64,000 bases of DNA from Mycobacterium kiyosense. GTDB taxonomy: Bacteria; Actinomycetota; Actinomycetes; Mycobacteriales; Mycobacteriaceae. Shown here piece after piece: positions 47,857 through 60,492 of the stretch. Position 1 is the first letter of the stretch. Every line of letters begins with the position of its first letter. The position numbers and the translations under genes are program-made. The DNA is taken from the NCBI GenBank assembly GCA_021654635.1, contig AP025179.1:2108001-2172000 (forward strand), written 5' to 3'. The notes beneath the pieces are model-generated. The model did no database searches and had not been told where the DNA came from. It was given only the letters and a program-made list of their open reading frames with translations.

Positions 47857-50800
47857 GTGACCACGGCACCACCGCAGATCGAGGACGTCCTGGCGCTCAG
47901 CCCCCTGCAGGAGGGGCTGTTCGCGCTGTACCGGATGGCCGAGGACAGCGTCGACCTCTACACCATGCAACTGCGGGTGGACATCGACGGACCGGTCGAC
48001 TTGGAACTGCTGCGGCCGCAGCGCCGCGGTGATGCTGGCGCGGCACCCCAACCTGCGCGCCGCCTTCTGGGATCAGGATGTGCCCAAACCGGTGCAGATC
48101 GTGCCCTCGCACGCCGAGCTGCCCTGGCACGAACGCACCGGAACGCCGGCCGAATTCGACGCGATCGCCCGCTCGGAACGACGCCGGCCGTTCGACCTGA
48201 GTCGCGGTCCGGCATTGCGCGTGGTGCTGATCTCGGTGCCGGGCCAGACGCGCCGCCGGATGGTCTTCACCGCGCACCACATCCTGATGGACGGCTGGGC
48301 GCTGGCGATCTTCTTCACCGAGATGCTGGCCGTATACCGGGCCGGCGGATCCGCGGACGCACTGCCCGCCCCACGTCCGTACCGCGACTACATCGCCTGG
48401 CTGGCCACCCAGGACGCCACGGCCGCACTGGACAGGTGGACGCGGTACCTGAGCGCGGTGTCCGCCCCGCTGATGGTGGCCGACGGCACCGTCGACATCC
48501 GGGCCGCGGTGCCGGAGCAGACGAAATCGCTGCTGTCGGCCACCGACACCGCCCGGCTGCGCGGCTGGGCCGGCCGCAACGGCCTGACGCTGAACACCGC
48601 GGTGCTGTTCGCCTGGGCGGTGCTGCTCAGCAGGCTCACCGACCGGCGCGATCTGGTATTCGGCACCGTCGTGTCCGGGCGCCCCGAACACCTGACCGGC
48701 GTGGAAAGCATGGTCGGGCTGTTCATCAACACCGTGCCGGTGGTGCACCAGATCAGTGCCGGCACCCCGATCGTGGAGCAGTGCGCGCGGCTGCAACGCG
48801 AGTCGTCGGCCATGCGCGAGATCGGTTACCTCAGCCTGTCGGAACTGCAGCGGGCACACGGCCGCGGAGCCCTGTTCGACAGTCTGTTCGTATTCGAGAA
48901 CGCACCGATCGAGGACTCGATCCGCACGGTGACCACGCCCGACGGCGCCAGCTTCAGCCCAGTCGAAATGGACAGCCTCACCCACTATCCGCTGACCGTG
49001 GTCTCCCACCTCAGCGGCGACGAACTGGTGGTGGTGGTGGAGGCGATTGCGGCTGCGCTGCCGCATCTTCCGGCCGCCGACATCTGCCGGCGACTGGTCC
49101 AGGTGCTGCTGCAACTGCCCGACATCGGCGACGAAACCCCGGAAGCGCTCGACGTGCTCACCGCGGCCGAGCACGCCGCCTTCGCCCACGTCGCCGCCGC
49201 GGCGCCGGCCCGGCCCGTTGACACCGTGTGGGACGTCTTCGCGCGGCAAGCCACCGCCACACCGGATGCCGTCGCACTGACCACCGGCGCCGGCGAGCGC
49301 CACACCTACGCTGAATTGCACGGCCAGGCAACGCGATTGGCGTCAGAGCTGGCCGAGCGGGGCGTCGGACCCGAGACGGTGGTGGCGTTGCTGCTGCCGC
49401 GCTCGTCGCGGTCCGTCGTCGCCATCCTCGGTGTGCTGGCGGCCGGGGGCGCCTATCTGCCGGTGGACATCACGCTGCCCGAGGTTCGGATCGAATCAAT
49501 CCTCCGCCAGGCCGAGCCGATCCTGGCGATCGCCGACGCCGAAAATGCCGGCCTCGCCGGATCCGCGCTGCCAACCCTGCTACTCGACGATCCGGCTGTG
49601 GCCAAACGGATTTCGCGGCGCCCCGACATTGCCCCAGCGGTCCGTCGCCACCCCGGCCAGCGGGCTTACGTCATCTTCACCTCCGGCTCCACCGGCGAAC
49701 CCAAAGGTGTGATCGGCACCCATGCGGCGATCCTCGGCTACTTCGCCGACCACCGCGACCGCGTCTACCGCCCGGCCGTCGCGCGCCTGGGCCGCCCGCT
49801 GCGCATCGCCCACGCCTGGTCGTTGAGCTTCGACGCCTCCTGGCAGCCGATGGTCGGCCTGCTCGACGGGCATGCGGTGCACCTGTTCGACGCCGAGGAG
49901 ATGCGGGACGCCGATCGGCTGGTCAAGGGGATGGCCCAACACCGGTTGGACATGATCGACACGACACCGTCGATGTTCACTCAACTCAGCGCAGCGGGGC
50001 TGCTCGATCACGCGCTGGCGGTGCTGGCGCTCGGTGGCGAGGCGATCGACAGCTCCCAGTGGAGCTACCTGCGCGGGTTGTCCAACGCCGTCTACAACTG
50101 CTACGGCCCAACCGAAATGACCGTGGAGGCGGTGGTGGCCGCGGTCACCGACTACCCGACACCGACCATCGGCACGCCCAATGCCGGCACCTTCGGCTAC
50201 GTGCTGGATTCGGCATTGCGGCAGGTGCCCGACGGTGTGGTGGGTGAGCTGTATCTGTCGGGTGTGCAGCTGGCTCGCGGCTACATCGGCCGTGCCGGGT
50301 TGACCGCCACCCGCTTCGTCGCCGATCCGTTCCGGCCGGGCGAGCGCATGTACCGCACCGGTGATCTGGTGCGGCGCTTGCCGCACGGCGGCTACGCCTA
50401 CCTGGGGCGCGGTGACACCCAGGTGAAGATCCGCGGCTACCGGGTGGAGATCGGCGAGATCGAGGCCGCGTTGCGCGGCCTGCCCGAGGTGCACGACGCG
50501 GCCGTCTCGGTGTTGCGCCGGGACAGCGGCGCCACCCTGGTGGGTTTCGTCGTCTGGCAAGGCGACGACGGTGATGCGGGCCGGTTGCGCGCCGCGCTGG
50601 CCGATCGGTTGCCGTCGTACATGGTTCCGGCGCGGATCGTGGCGCTGCCGCGGCTGCCGGTGAATCCCAACGGCAAACTCGACGGCCACGCCCTGGACGC
50701 CATCGCCGAGGACACGCTGTCGCGGCCGGCCGGGGACTCCTCGGCGACGGCTGCCGGGACGGACACCGAAAAGGCGTTGGGTGAATTGTTCGCCGAACAG

Positions 50801-52396
50801 TTCAACGGCCTGGTGCCGCATCTGGACGACGACTTCTTCGCGTTCGGGCTGGACAGCATCGTCGCGATCTCGTTGGTGCACAAGGCGAGACGACGCGGTT
50901 TGACGCTGAGTCCGCGCATGGTGTTCTCCGCTCCCACCATTCGCGAGCTCGCCGCCGTCATCGACTCGGTGGGGGACACCGGGATGTCGGCGCACACCGC
51001 CGAATACGGCGAGGTGCCGCCGTTGCCGATGGTGTCCTGGCTCTACGAGCACGGCAACTTCCGGCGGTTTACCCACACTGTGTTGCTGCGACTGCCCGAC
51101 GGTATCGACCGCGCGGCGCTGCAGTCGCTGCTGCAGTCGATGCTCGACGGCCACGACACGTTGCGGTCGATTCTGACCGACACCTCGGCGGGTCCCCGGC
51201 TGGTCACCCGGGAGCCGGGTGTGCTCAGCGCGGCCGACATCCTCACTCAGGTCGAGGTCGGGCGCAGCAGCGACGAATTGGTCGCTGCGATAGCCGATTC
51301 CGCGCCACGGGTGATGGACCAGATGGACCCCTACGCGGGCTCGATGGTGCGGGCGGTCTGGTTCTCCGGCGCTGAGCAAGGAGACGCGCTGCTGCTGGCC
51401 GCCCACCACCTGACAGTGGATGTGGTGTCGTGGCACATCATCGTCGGCGACCTTGCCGAGGCGTGGCGGTGTGTGCAAGCCGGCACGGCGCCGAAGGTGT
51501 TGCCGGAGTTCACCTCCTACCGGCGCTGGTGTGAGCTGATGTGGCGCCGCGCCGCCGAACCCGAGGTTCAGGCGCAGCGCGACTACTGGATGGACCAGGT
51601 GTGCAGGCCCGACGCCGCGCTCGGCGCCCGCCATCCCGACCCGACCCGCGACAGCTGGTCCACGCTGCAGGTCACCCAGGTGGTGAGCCCGGCCGACGTC
51701 ACCGCGCAGGTGCTGCACACGCTGCGTCGCGACGAGGGCGTGCGCGAATTCCTTTTGGCTGCAACGACGATGACGATAGCCAGCTGGCGGCGGGCCAGGG
51801 GCCAGGACCCCGCGGTGGGTACCCTGGTCGCGCTGGAAGGCCACGGTCGCGCGGATGCCGTACTGGACACCGACACAACCAACACCGTGGGTTGGTTCAC
51901 CACCGCCTTCCCGGTCCGGTTCGGTGTCGGCGAAGCGGCGGTCGACGTCGAACGGGCCGAGCGGGATCCGGCAGCCGCGGTCGGCCTGGTCGACTCGGTG
52001 GTCGAGCACCTGGGCGAGGTGCCCACCGACGGCATGGATTACGGCCTGCTGCACTATGTCGACCGGCTACCCGAATTGCAGGAGGCCGCCGAACCGCAGA
52101 TCCAGTTCAGCTACCTGGGCCGGCTGGATCTCGGCGGCAGCACCGACCAGCCGTGGTCGCTACTGACCGGTCCCTACCTCGAGGCGCTGCCAAACGCCCC
52201 GGAACCGGATCTGCCGCTGCGGTTCGCGCTGAACATCAGTGCGTTCGTAGCTAAAACGCCGGAAGGTACCCAACTGATCAGCAACTGGCGCTGGAGTGAC
52301 GTACTGTTCACGCCCGCCGACATCGAGCGTCTGACCGAATTCTGGCTGCGCGCAATCGCCGCTCTGGCAGCCGGCCTGCAGAGAAGTCTGGCCTGA
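47857..52396 (+). CDS. mbtF: Nonribosomal peptide synthetase MbtF (one frameshift)
   Basis: About 1512 residues after one correction. Domain order: condensation (HHILMDG near residue 140), adenylation (FTSGSTGEPKG near 607), carrier (FGLDSIVA near 998), then a C-terminal epimerisation-type domain (HHLTVDVVSW near 1181, EGHGR near 1326, TVGWFTTAFP, and QFSYLGRLD at the end). It adds the terminal, cyclised hydroxylysine. The frame breaks near 48016-48017 (CGGCCGCAG); removing one C restores Arg-Arg-Ser-Ala-Ala-Val-Met. GTG 47857 lies seven bases after the mbtE stop. Confidence 0.92.
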
Positions 52397-52426
52397 CCGC
52401 ACGGTCGAGGCCGAGAGGGGATGAGC

Positions 52427-55400
52427 ATGGAGCTGCCGCACGGCGTGCGCGACGCCGAACGCAGTATCACCAGGGACGAGATCAAGGCGACGATCGCAGC
52501 CCAATTAGGCTGCACCGCAGATGAATTCGCCGATCACGACGACCTGATCCAGCTTGGGCTGAACTCGATCCGGATGATGGCGATGGCGGGCGGGTGGCGC
52601 AAGCGCGGCGCCGACATCACCTTCGCCCAGCTGGCGGCCAACCCGACCGTCGACTCCTGGTACGGGCTGCTGGCCGTCGAGGAAGCCGACCGAGCGGCCC
52701 AGTCGGTCGTTCCGGCACCGGCTCAGCAGCCGGCCGGCGAATTCGAGCCGTTCCCGTTGGCGCCCATGCAGCACGCGTATTGGATCGGCCGCCAAGATGA
52801 GCAGCAGCTCGGCGGCGTGGCCGCGCACCTCTACGTGGAGTTCGACGGTTCCGGGGTGGACCCGGTGCGGCTGGAACGCGCGGTGAGCGCGCTGCTGGCG
52901 GCACACCCGATGCTGCGCACCCGCTTCCTGCCGGACGGGACGCAGCAGACGATGCCCGAGCCGGGCCGGCCCGTCTTCGCCGTCGTCGACCTGCGCGGCC
53001 AGGACCCCGAACATGGTGAGTCGGCACTGGCCGGGCTGCGCGACCGAAAGACCCACCAGCGCTTGGCAATCGAAGACGGACAGGTCTTCGACGTCACCCT
53101 GACGCTGCGGGACGGCGACCGCAGCAGACTGCACCTGGACATCGACATGCTGGCCGGGGACGCGATGAGCTACCGGATCCTGGTCGCGGATCTGGCCGCG
53201 GCGTACCGAGGTGCGACGCTGTGCACCCCGGGCTACAGCTACCGGCGATACCGCACCGAACGGCGCGACGACACCACCGCGCGCGAGCGCGACCGGCAGT
53301 GGTGGCAGCAACGGCTACCCGAACTGCCCGGTGCGCCCGAGCTCCCAACCGTGCCGGTGGGCGAACGCCGCGCGCAGCACCGCACCGTCCGCTACGACCA
53401 CTGGTTGGGGCCGGACGCCAAGCGGACACTGGTGAGCGGCGCGCACGCGCGCGGCGTCACCCCGGCCACGGCACTGGCCGCCGTCTTCGCCGACACCATC
53501 GGCGGGTGGTCCGCGCAGAGCAGGTTCCTGCTGAACATTCCGTTGTTCCAACGCGAACCGGTGCACCCCGACATCGATCGGGTGGTCGGTGACTTCACCT
53601 CCTCGATCATGCTGGAGGTCGACGTCGCCAAGAACGTGTCGGTGGCCGAGCGGGCCCGCGACATCCAGCGACGCATGTACGAAAGCGGCTCGCACACCGC
53701 CTATTCCGGCCTGGAGGTGCTGCGCGACCTGGGTCGGCAGCGCGGCGAGCCGGTGCTGGCGCCCATCGTGTTCACCAGCGCCCTGGACCTGGGTGAGTTG
53801 TTCACCGACCAGGTGATCGAGACGTTCGGCGAGCCGGTCTGGATCATCTCGCAAGGCCCGCAGGTGCTGCTGGACGCCCAGATCACCGAGTTGCGGGGCG
53901 GATTGCTGATCAACTGGGACGTCCGCGAGTCGGCGTTCCCGGACGGACTGATCGAGGCCATGTTCGGCCGGTTCGTCGAGGCAGTCGAACGCCTCGGCGA
54001 GGGCGACACCGGCTGGGCGGCCGAGGCCGCGGTACGGTTGCCGAGCGCGCAGGCGACGGTGCGCGCCGCGACCAACGCCACCGACGGCCCGGTCTCCGAA
54101 AGATGTTTGCACCAAGGATTTTTCGATCACGCTACGGCAGATCCGGAAGCGCCGGCCGTGCTGTGGGGCAGCGGCGACACCGCCGGGTCGTGGAGTTACC
54201 GCCAACTCGCCGAATCGGCTCTGGCCGTTGCGGGTGCGCTGTGCGGCCAGGGTGTGCAGCCCGGCGACGCGGTCGCCGTGCAATTGCCCAAGGGGCGCGA
54301 CCAGATCGTCGCCGTTTTGGGCGTACTGGCGGCCGGTGCGGCGTACGTGCCGATCGGATTCGACCAGCCGCCCGCCCGCCGCGCCAAGATCCTGCACGGC
54401 GCCGACGTGGTGGCGGCACTGACGTCGGATGGGGCCGACCTGGATGCCGGGGTGCCCTGCCTGTCCCTGGACGCCGCGCGCACCTACACCAAACCCCTGG
54501 CGGCGCCGCTGCTCCCGAACACCGGCGCGATCGCCTACGTGCTGTTTACCTCCGGCTCCACCGGCGAACCCAAAGGCGTCGAGGTACCGCACCGCGCAGC
54601 GATGAACACCATCGACGCCCTCAACGACTGGTTCTCGGTGGGCAGCCGGGACCGCGCGCTGGCGTTGTCGGCCCTCGAATTCGACCTTTCCGTCTACGAC
54701 ATCTTCGGTATGTTCTCGGTCGGCGGGGCGGTGGTCGCGGTCGATTCCGGAGACCGCGCCGCGGCCGCGTCGTGGGTGGAACTGATTCGCCGACACCGTG
54801 TTTCGATCCTCAATTGCGTGCCCAGCATGCTCGACATGATTCTGCAGATCGGTGGTGACCGGCTGGGGGACTCGCTGCGCGCGGTGATGCTGGGCGGTGA
54901 CTGGGTCAGCACGGATCTGGCCCGGCAGCTGGCCCGCCAGGTTCCCGGTTGCCGGTTCTCCGGTTTGGGCGGGGCGACCGAGACGGCCATCCACAGCACC
55001 ATCTGCGAGGTGACCGGCGCGCCGCCGGAGCACTGGGCCACGGTGCCGTTCGGCGTGCCGCTGCGCAACGTCCGGTGCCGGGTGGTCGGCCCCTCGGGCC
55101 GCGACTGCCTGGACTGGGTGCCCGGGGAGCTCTGGGTCGGCGGCGTCAACGTGGCCGCCGGCTACCGCAACGACCCCGAACGCACCGCGCAGCGGTTCGT
55201 CGAGCACGACGGTATCCGTTGGTACAAGACCGGCGATCTGGCCCGGTACTGGCCCGACGGCACCATCGAGTTCCTGGGCCGGGCCGACCATCAGGTGCAG
55301 ATCCGCGGGTACCGGGTCGAGCTCGGCGAGGTGGAGAGTGCACTGCGCACCTTGCCCGGGGTACGTCATGCCGTCGCAGCGGTCGTCGGCGCCGGGGCGC

Positions 55401-55945
55401 CCAAGCTGGTCGCTGCCGTCGCCGGTGACCGGGCCGAGATTGGCGACCCCGCCCGGGTCGCCGGGGCCGTGGGCGAGTTGCTACCGAGCTACATGGTTCC
55501 GAGTCGCACCGTCGTGCTGGCGCAGATGCCGTTGACCGCCAACGCCAAACTGGACCGGCGCGCGGTGGTCGCGTTACTCGAGTCGCACGCCTCAGCTGCT
55601 TCGGTGGCCGGCTCCGGTGCACCGGCCAGCGACGTGGAGACGGCGCTCGCCGACATCGTCGCCGAGGTGCTGGGCCGCGCGTCGATCGGCGTGCACGACG
55701 ACTTCTTCGCCCACGGCGGCGACTCGGTGCTCGCCACCACGGTCATCGCCCGGATCCGGGACTGGCTCGACATCGACCACGCCGTGGTGACCGATCTCTT
55801 CGCGACCCGAACGGTCGCCGGTCTGGCCGATCGGCTGGAAAAGCGCGAGGCCCAACGAGGGACGCCGGAGCGGCTGGCCGTGATCGCACGCCATTACCTC
55901 GAGATCGCCGCGTTGACCGACGAAGAGGTGCTCGCCGAGGGCTGA
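52427..55945 (+). CDS. mbtB: Nonribosomal peptide synthetase MbtB without TE domain
   Basis: About 1172 residues. Aryl carrier domain (GLNSIRM, Ser near residue 44), heterocyclisation domain (Asp-x4-Asp-x2-Ser in DMLAGDAMS near 240), adenylation domain (FTSGSTGEPKG near 706) and a terminal carrier (GGDSVLA near 1097). It joins salicylate to Ser or Thr and cyclises it to the oxazoline. The pocket residues I read (Asp-Leu-Tyr-Asn...Ile-His) are somewhat Thr-like, but the alignment is by eye. Unlike M. tuberculosis MbtB there is no C-terminal thioesterase. ATG 52427 is preferred over 52421, which abuts the ribosome-binding site. It is the last gene of the operon. Confidence 0.93.
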   Translation: MELPHGVRDAERSITRDEIKATIAAQLGCTADEFADHDDLIQLGLNSIRMMAMAGGWRKRGADITFAQLAANPTVDSWYGLLAVEEADRAAQSVVPAPAQQPAGEFEPFPLAPMQHAYWIGRQDEQQLGGVAAHLYVEFDGSGVDPVRLERAVSALLAAHPMLRTRFLPDGTQQTMPEPGRPVFAVVDLRGQDPEHGESALAGLRDRKTHQRLAIEDGQVFDVTLTLRDGDRSRLHLDIDMLAGDAMSYRILVADLAAAYRGATLCTPGYSYRRYRTERRDDTTARERDRQWWQQRLPELPGAPELPTVPVGERRAQHRTVRYDHWLGPDAKRTLVSGAHARGVTPATALAAVFADTIGGWSAQSRFLLNIPLFQREPVHPDIDRVVGDFTSSIMLEVDVAKNVSVAERARDIQRRMYESGSHTAYSGLEVLRDLGRQRGEPVLAPIVFTSALDLGELFTDQVIETFGEPVWIISQGPQVLLDAQITELRGGLLINWDVRESAFPDGLIEAMFGRFVEAVERLGEGDTGWAAEAAVRLPSAQATVRAATNATDGPVSERCLHQGFFDHATADPEAPAVLWGSGDTAGSWSYRQLAESALAVAGALCGQGVQPGDAVAVQLPKGRDQIVAVLGVLAAGAAYVPIGFDQPPARRAKILHGADVVAALTSDGADLDAGVPCLSLDAARTYTKPLAAPLLPNTGAIAYVLFTSGSTGEPKGVEVPHRAAMNTIDALNDWFSVGSRDRALALSALEFDLSVYDIFGMFSVGGAVVAVDSGDRAAAASWVELIRRHRVSILNCVPSMLDMILQIGGDRLGDSLRAVMLGGDWVSTDLARQLARQVPGCRFSGLGGATETAIHSTICEVTGAPPEHWATVPFGVPLRNVRCRVVGPSGRDCLDWVPGELWVGGVNVAAGYRNDPERTAQRFVEHDGIRWYKTGDLARYWPDGTIEFLGRADHQVQIRGYRVELGEVESALRTLPGVRHAVAAVVGAGAPKLVAAVAGDRAEIGDPARVAGAVGELLPSYMVPSRTVVLAQMPLTANAKLDRRAVVALLESHASAASVAGSGAPASDVETALADIVAEVLGRASIGVHDDFFAHGGDSVLATTVIARIRDWLDIDHAVVTDLFATRTVAGLADRLEKREAQRGTPERLAVIARHYLEIAALTDEEVLAEG

Positions 55946-56113
55946 CCTGCAGAACCCTGGCACCGCACAGCCATTCATGCCTGCTACAGAGCTGAGGCAC
56001 AGCATCGGTGTCGGCGGGAATCGCTACGGTGTGTGTAACGCAACTAAGCCACCAACCGAAACATCAGTCACACCATGCAAAGCTGTGCACGTGAGAATCG
56101 AGGGGGACACCCA

Positions 56114-56620
56114 ATGCTGACCATCAAGAAACTGGCCTTCGGCGCAGCCGCCGTCGTCGGGGTGGGCGCTGCCGCCGCCGGACTGACCGCCGCGGCCGAG
56201 CCGGCCGGCTTCCACGTGCAGCCGGTCGTCTACGGTGCACCGCTGCCCCAGGACCCGGCGCCGGCCCCGGCCACCGCCGTACCGACCGCCGCGCAGCTCA
56301 CCGGCCTGCTGAACAACCTCGCCGACCCCAGCGTTCCGTTCGCGAACAAAAGCGCTCTGGTCGAAGGCGGCATCGGCGGGACCGAGGCCCACCTGGCCGA
56401 CCACCAGCTGAAGAAGGCGCAGAAGAACGGCCAGTTGCCGCTGGCGTTCAGCATCGCCAACATCCAGCCGGCCGCCAACGGGGCGGCCACCGCCGACGTC
56501 TCCGTCTCCGGTCCCAAGTTGTCGCCGCCGGTCACCCAGAGCGTCACCTTCGTCAACCAGGGCGGCTGGGTGCTGTCCCGCAGCTCCGCGATGGAGCTGT
56601 TGCAGGCCGCCTCGCACTGA
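56114..56620 (+). CDS. cfp2: Secreted protein CFP-2 (MTB12 family)
   Basis: A 168-residue low-molecular-weight antigen. The N-terminal signal peptide (about 1-32) has a Lys-Lys start, a hydrophobic Ala/Val/Gly core and a likely cleavage after Ala near residue 30. A Pro/Ala-rich linker precedes the conserved domain with [22 protein letters not shown] and [13 protein letters not shown]. The ATG at 56114 follows GAGGGGGA. Secreted; function unknown (the fold resembles ketosteroid-isomerase-like proteins). In M. tuberculosis it likewise borders the mbt cluster. Confidence 0.93.
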   Translation: MLTIKKLAFGAAAVVGVGAAAAGLTAAAEPAGFHVQPVVYGAPLPQDPAPAPATAVPTAAQLTGLLNNLADPSVPFANKSALVEGGIGGTEAHLADHQLKKAQKNGQLPLAFSIANIQPAANGAATADVSVSGPKLSPPVTQSVTFVNQGGWVLSRSSAMELLQAASH

Positions 56621-56625
56621 CCCGG

Positions 56626-56850
56626 CTAGCCGCCCCGACCGCCCAGGCCGAGCCTGGCCAGGCGGTCCGGGTCGGCCAGCACGTCGATCGCGGTGAGGCA
56701 CTCGTCGGACAGCGCCCGCAACTCCTCGTCGGAGAACCCCAATCCCCGCGCAATCTGGGAGCCGGAAGGCGATCCGGGTGCCTAGCCCGGCGTCGCGATC
56801 GCTGACGCCGGTGAGTCGTGACAGGGCATTACCTCCGGTGAATGTGTCGT
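56626..56850 (-). pseudogene. Possible broken gene remnant
   Basis: No intact gene, but two adjacent frames carry protein-like sequence. From about 56850 down to 56760 one frame reads FDDTFTGGNALSRL...RIAFRLP. From about 56755 to the stop at 56626 another frame reads IARGLGFSDEELRALSDE and on to LADPDRLARLG. Together they look like the C-terminus of a soluble helical protein interrupted by a frameshift. I do not recognise the family. Confidence 0.35.
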
Positions 56851-56888
56851 CAAAGGTTCGACACCTGGGACCACCGAAACGTGACCGG

Positions 56889-57203
56889 CTATCGCGGCGC
56901 GTCGGGCGCCATATCCATGTCGTACACCCGGGCGTGCAGGACGGTGCGGTTTCGCAGCGCCGCACGCACGGCCCGGTGCAGACCGTCCTCGAGGTAGATG
57001 ATCCCGCGCCACCGCACCGCATGCGGGAACAGATCGCCGTAGAAGGTGGAGTCCTCCGACAGCAGACGATCCAGTTCGAGCACCCGCGTTGTGGTGACCA
57101 GTTCGTCCAGCCGGATCTGTTGTGGCGGGATCTGGGACCAGTCCCGGTACGACAGACCGTGTTCCGGGTACGGTTTGCCCTCGCGCACGCCCTTGAAGAT
57201 CAT
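56889..57203 (-). CDS. Conserved hypothetical protein (Rv2375-like)
   Basis: A 104-residue protein starting Met-Ile-Phe-Lys-Gly-Val, with conserved PYPEHGLSYRDWSQIPPQQIRLDEL and the SEDSTFYGDLFPHAV...YLEDGLHRAVRAALRNRT region. The last part resembles ParB/Srx-type domains, where a Gly-x-His-Arg motif contacts substrate, so a nucleotide-binding role is conceivable. No signal peptide. It lies alone between cfp2 and hrcA, as in M. tuberculosis, and is divergent from hrcA. Confidence 0.8.
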   Translation of the reverse strand: MIFKGVREGKPYPEHGLSYRDWSQIPPQQIRLDELVTTTRVLELDRLLSEDSTFYGDLFPHAVRWRGIIYLEDGLHRAVRAALRNRTVLHARVYDMDMAPDAPR

Positions 57204-57358
57204 CGTCGTCGCTCCCGGTCGCTTTTCGCCTGGATACCGGCCCGACGCAACCCTCGACGGGACCACGTGCAAAGGCTAGTCGCCGCGCCGGGCCGGTGAG
57301 GTATTGACCACGCATCGCCGACGCCGGCATGCCGGTTGCTGCGCAGACCGTAAAATGA

Positions 57359-58427
<1,069 letters not shown>

Positions 58428-58485
58428 CTGCGCACCGACCGGTTTTTTAGACAGCTGCCGCCTGGGCGGCTAAGAGAGGTCAGAC

Positions 58486-59628
58486 GTGGCACGCGACTAT
58501 TACGGACTGCTCGGCGTCAGCAAGGGCGCCAGCGACGCGGAGATCAAGCGCGCCTACCGCAAGCTGGCGCGGGAGTTGCATCCCGACGTCAACCCCGATG
58601 AGGCGGCACAGGCCAAGTTTCAGGAGATCAGCGCCGCCTACGAGGTGTTGAGCGACCCGGAGAAGCGCCGCATCGTCGACCTGGGCGGTGACCCGCTGGA
58701 AAACGCCGCCGCCGGCAACGGCTTCGCCGGCTTCGGCGGCTTGGGCGACGTGTTCGAGGCGTTTTTCGGCGGCGGTTTCGCCGGCGGCGGCGGCCGGGGA
58801 CCGATCGGCCGGGTACGCCCGGGTTCGGATTCGCTGCTGCGGCTGCGCCTGGACCTCGAGGAATGCGCGACCGGGGTCACCAAGCAGGTCACCGTCGACA
58901 CCGCGGTGTTGTGCGACCGCTGCCAGGGCAAAGGCACCAATGGCGATTCGGCGCCCGTCCCGTGTGACACCTGCGGAGGTCGCGGCGAGGTGCAGAGCGT
59001 GCAGCGTTCGCTGCTCGGCCAGATGTTGACCTCGCGGCCGTGTCCCACCTGCCGCGGCGTGGGCGTCACCATTCCCGACCCCTGCTACCAGTGCATGGGC
59101 GACGGGCGGGTGCGCGCCCGTCGCGACATCAGCGTCAAGATCCCGGCCGGCGTCGCCGAAGGCATGCGGGTCCGGCTCGCCGCCCAGGGCGAGGTGGGGC
59201 CGGGCGGTGGTCCGGCCGGCGACCTGTACGTCGAGGTGCACGAACAGGCGCACGACATCTTCGCCCGGCAGGGCGACGACCTGCACTGCACCGTCTCGGT
59301 GCCGATGGTCGACGCGGCGCTGGGCGCCACCGTCACCCTGGACGCGATCCTGGACGGCCCCAGCGAGATCGTCATTCCGGCCGGCACCCAGCCCGGCGCC
59401 ACCATCACCCTGCGGGGCCGCGGGATGCCGCAACTGCGTTCCAACACCCGCGGCGACCTGCACGTGCACGTCGAGGTGGTGGTGCCCACCCGGCTGGACC
59501 ACCACGACACCGAACTGCTGCGTGAGCTGAAGAACCGCCGCACCCGCGATGTGGCCGAAGTCCGCTCGGCACATGCCGGTGGCGGCGGACTGTTCAGCAG
59601 GTTGCGCGAAACCTTCACCGGCCGCTAG
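58486..59628 (+). CDS. dnaJ2: Chaperone DnaJ2
   Basis: A 380-residue Hsp40. The J domain has the HPD motif (LHPDVNP, about residue 34) and is followed by a Gly/Phe-rich linker. The zinc-binding domain has four CxxC motifs (CDRC, CDTC, CPTC and CYQC), and a C-terminal substrate-binding region follows. It stimulates DnaK. GTG 58486 follows AGAGGT. It is downstream of hrcA and likely co-transcribed, as in M. tuberculosis. Confidence 0.95.
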   Translation: MARDYYGLLGVSKGASDAEIKRAYRKLARELHPDVNPDEAAQAKFQEISAAYEVLSDPEKRRIVDLGGDPLENAAAGNGFAGFGGLGDVFEAFFGGGFAGGGGRGPIGRVRPGSDSLLRLRLDLEECATGVTKQVTVDTAVLCDRCQGKGTNGDSAPVPCDTCGGRGEVQSVQRSLLGQMLTSRPCPTCRGVGVTIPDPCYQCMGDGRVRARRDISVKIPAGVAEGMRVRLAAQGEVGPGGGPAGDLYVEVHEQAHDIFARQGDDLHCTVSVPMVDAALGATVTLDAILDGPSEIVIPAGTQPGATITLRGRGMPQLRSNTRGDLHVHVEVVVPTRLDHHDTELLRELKNRRTRDVAEVRSAHAGGGGLFSRLRETFTGR

Positions 59629-59644
59629 CCGGGTCGGGCCTCGT

Positions 59645-60424
59645 ATGGTGGCCACGCTGTTCTACGTCGATGCGCTGCCGGACGCCGGCGCGCTGGTCGA
59701 GGTAGCCGGCGACGAAGGCTTCCACGCCGCCACCGTGCGGCGCATCCGGCCGGGCGAGGAACTGGTGCTCGGTGACGGCGCCGGCGCGCTGGCCCGCTGT
59801 GTGGTCGAGCAGGCGGGGCGCGACGGCCTCGCCGCCCGGGTGCAGCAGCGGTGGACCGTCGCACCGGTGGTGCCTGCGGTGACGGTGGCGCAGGCGCTGC
59901 CCAAGTCCGAGCGTTCCGAACTGGCCGTCGAACTCGCCACCGAGGCGGGCGCCGATGCATTTCTGGCCTGGCAGGCGGCGCGGTGCGTGGCCAACTGGGA
60001 AGGCGCCCGCGCGGACAAGGGGCTGCGGCGGTGGCGGGCGGTGGCCCGTTCGGCCGCGCGCCAGTCCCGGCGCGCGTACATCCCGCCGGTCGACGGCGTG
60101 GTGTCCACCAAGGCGCTGACAGCGCGGGTTCGCGACCAGGTCGCCGCGGGCGGAATGGTTTTCGCGCTGCACGAGTCGGCCGTCGAACCGTTGGCGAATT
60201 TTGCTGGGGCGCAAGCTGATTCGGTGTGGCTGGTGGTGGGTCCCGAGGGCGGTATCGCCCCGGAGGAAATCGCAGCGCTGACCGAAGCCGGTGCCGTCGC
60301 GGTCCGGCTGGGCCCGACCGTGCTGCGCACCTCCACCGCGGCCGCGGTGGCGCTGGGAGCGCTGGGGGTGCTCACGTCGCGGTGGGATCGCCTTGCCGAT
60401 TGTGACTTCGACGACGGCACATAA
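59645..60424 (+). CDS. rsmE: 16S rRNA m3U1498 methyltransferase RsmE
   Basis: A 259-residue SPOUT-class methyltransferase. An N-terminal PUA-like domain (about 1-75) precedes the knotted SAM-binding domain with [15 protein letters not shown] and the [16 protein letters not shown] loop. It methylates U1498 of 16S rRNA. The start is ATG 59645 or the GTG directly after it. It follows dnaJ2 by 16 bp. Confidence 0.92.
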   Translation: MVATLFYVDALPDAGALVEVAGDEGFHAATVRRIRPGEELVLGDGAGALARCVVEQAGRDGLAARVQQRWTVAPVVPAVTVAQALPKSERSELAVELATEAGADAFLAWQAARCVANWEGARADKGLRRWRAVARSAARQSRRAYIPPVDGVVSTKALTARVRDQVAAGGMVFALHESAVEPLANFAGAQADSVWLVVGPEGGIAPEEIAALTEAGAVAVRLGPTVLRTSTAAAVALGALGVLTSRWDRLADCDFDDGT

Positions 60425-60492
60425 CGGTGGCGGACCGGCGTTAGACTGAGAAGCCCCGTCCGATATCCCAGGAAGCAGGCACCAGAAGCCAC

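Noticed and set aside
36481..55945. Reading the mbtD, mbtE and mbtF frame breaks as separate genes or as pseudogenes
   Set aside because: Each break is a single extra C, both sides match the same protein, and identical errors occur in hrcA and the CorC-like gene.
57304..57356. TTGACC and TAAAAT as a -35/-10 pair for hrcA
   Set aside because: They are about 41 bp apart, far beyond promoter spacing; TAAAAT alone could be a -10 but is weak evidence.
58430..58460. T-run (GGTTTTTTAG) after hrcA as a terminator
   Set aside because: The stem before it is only about three base pairs, and hrcA-dnaJ2 are normally co-transcribed.
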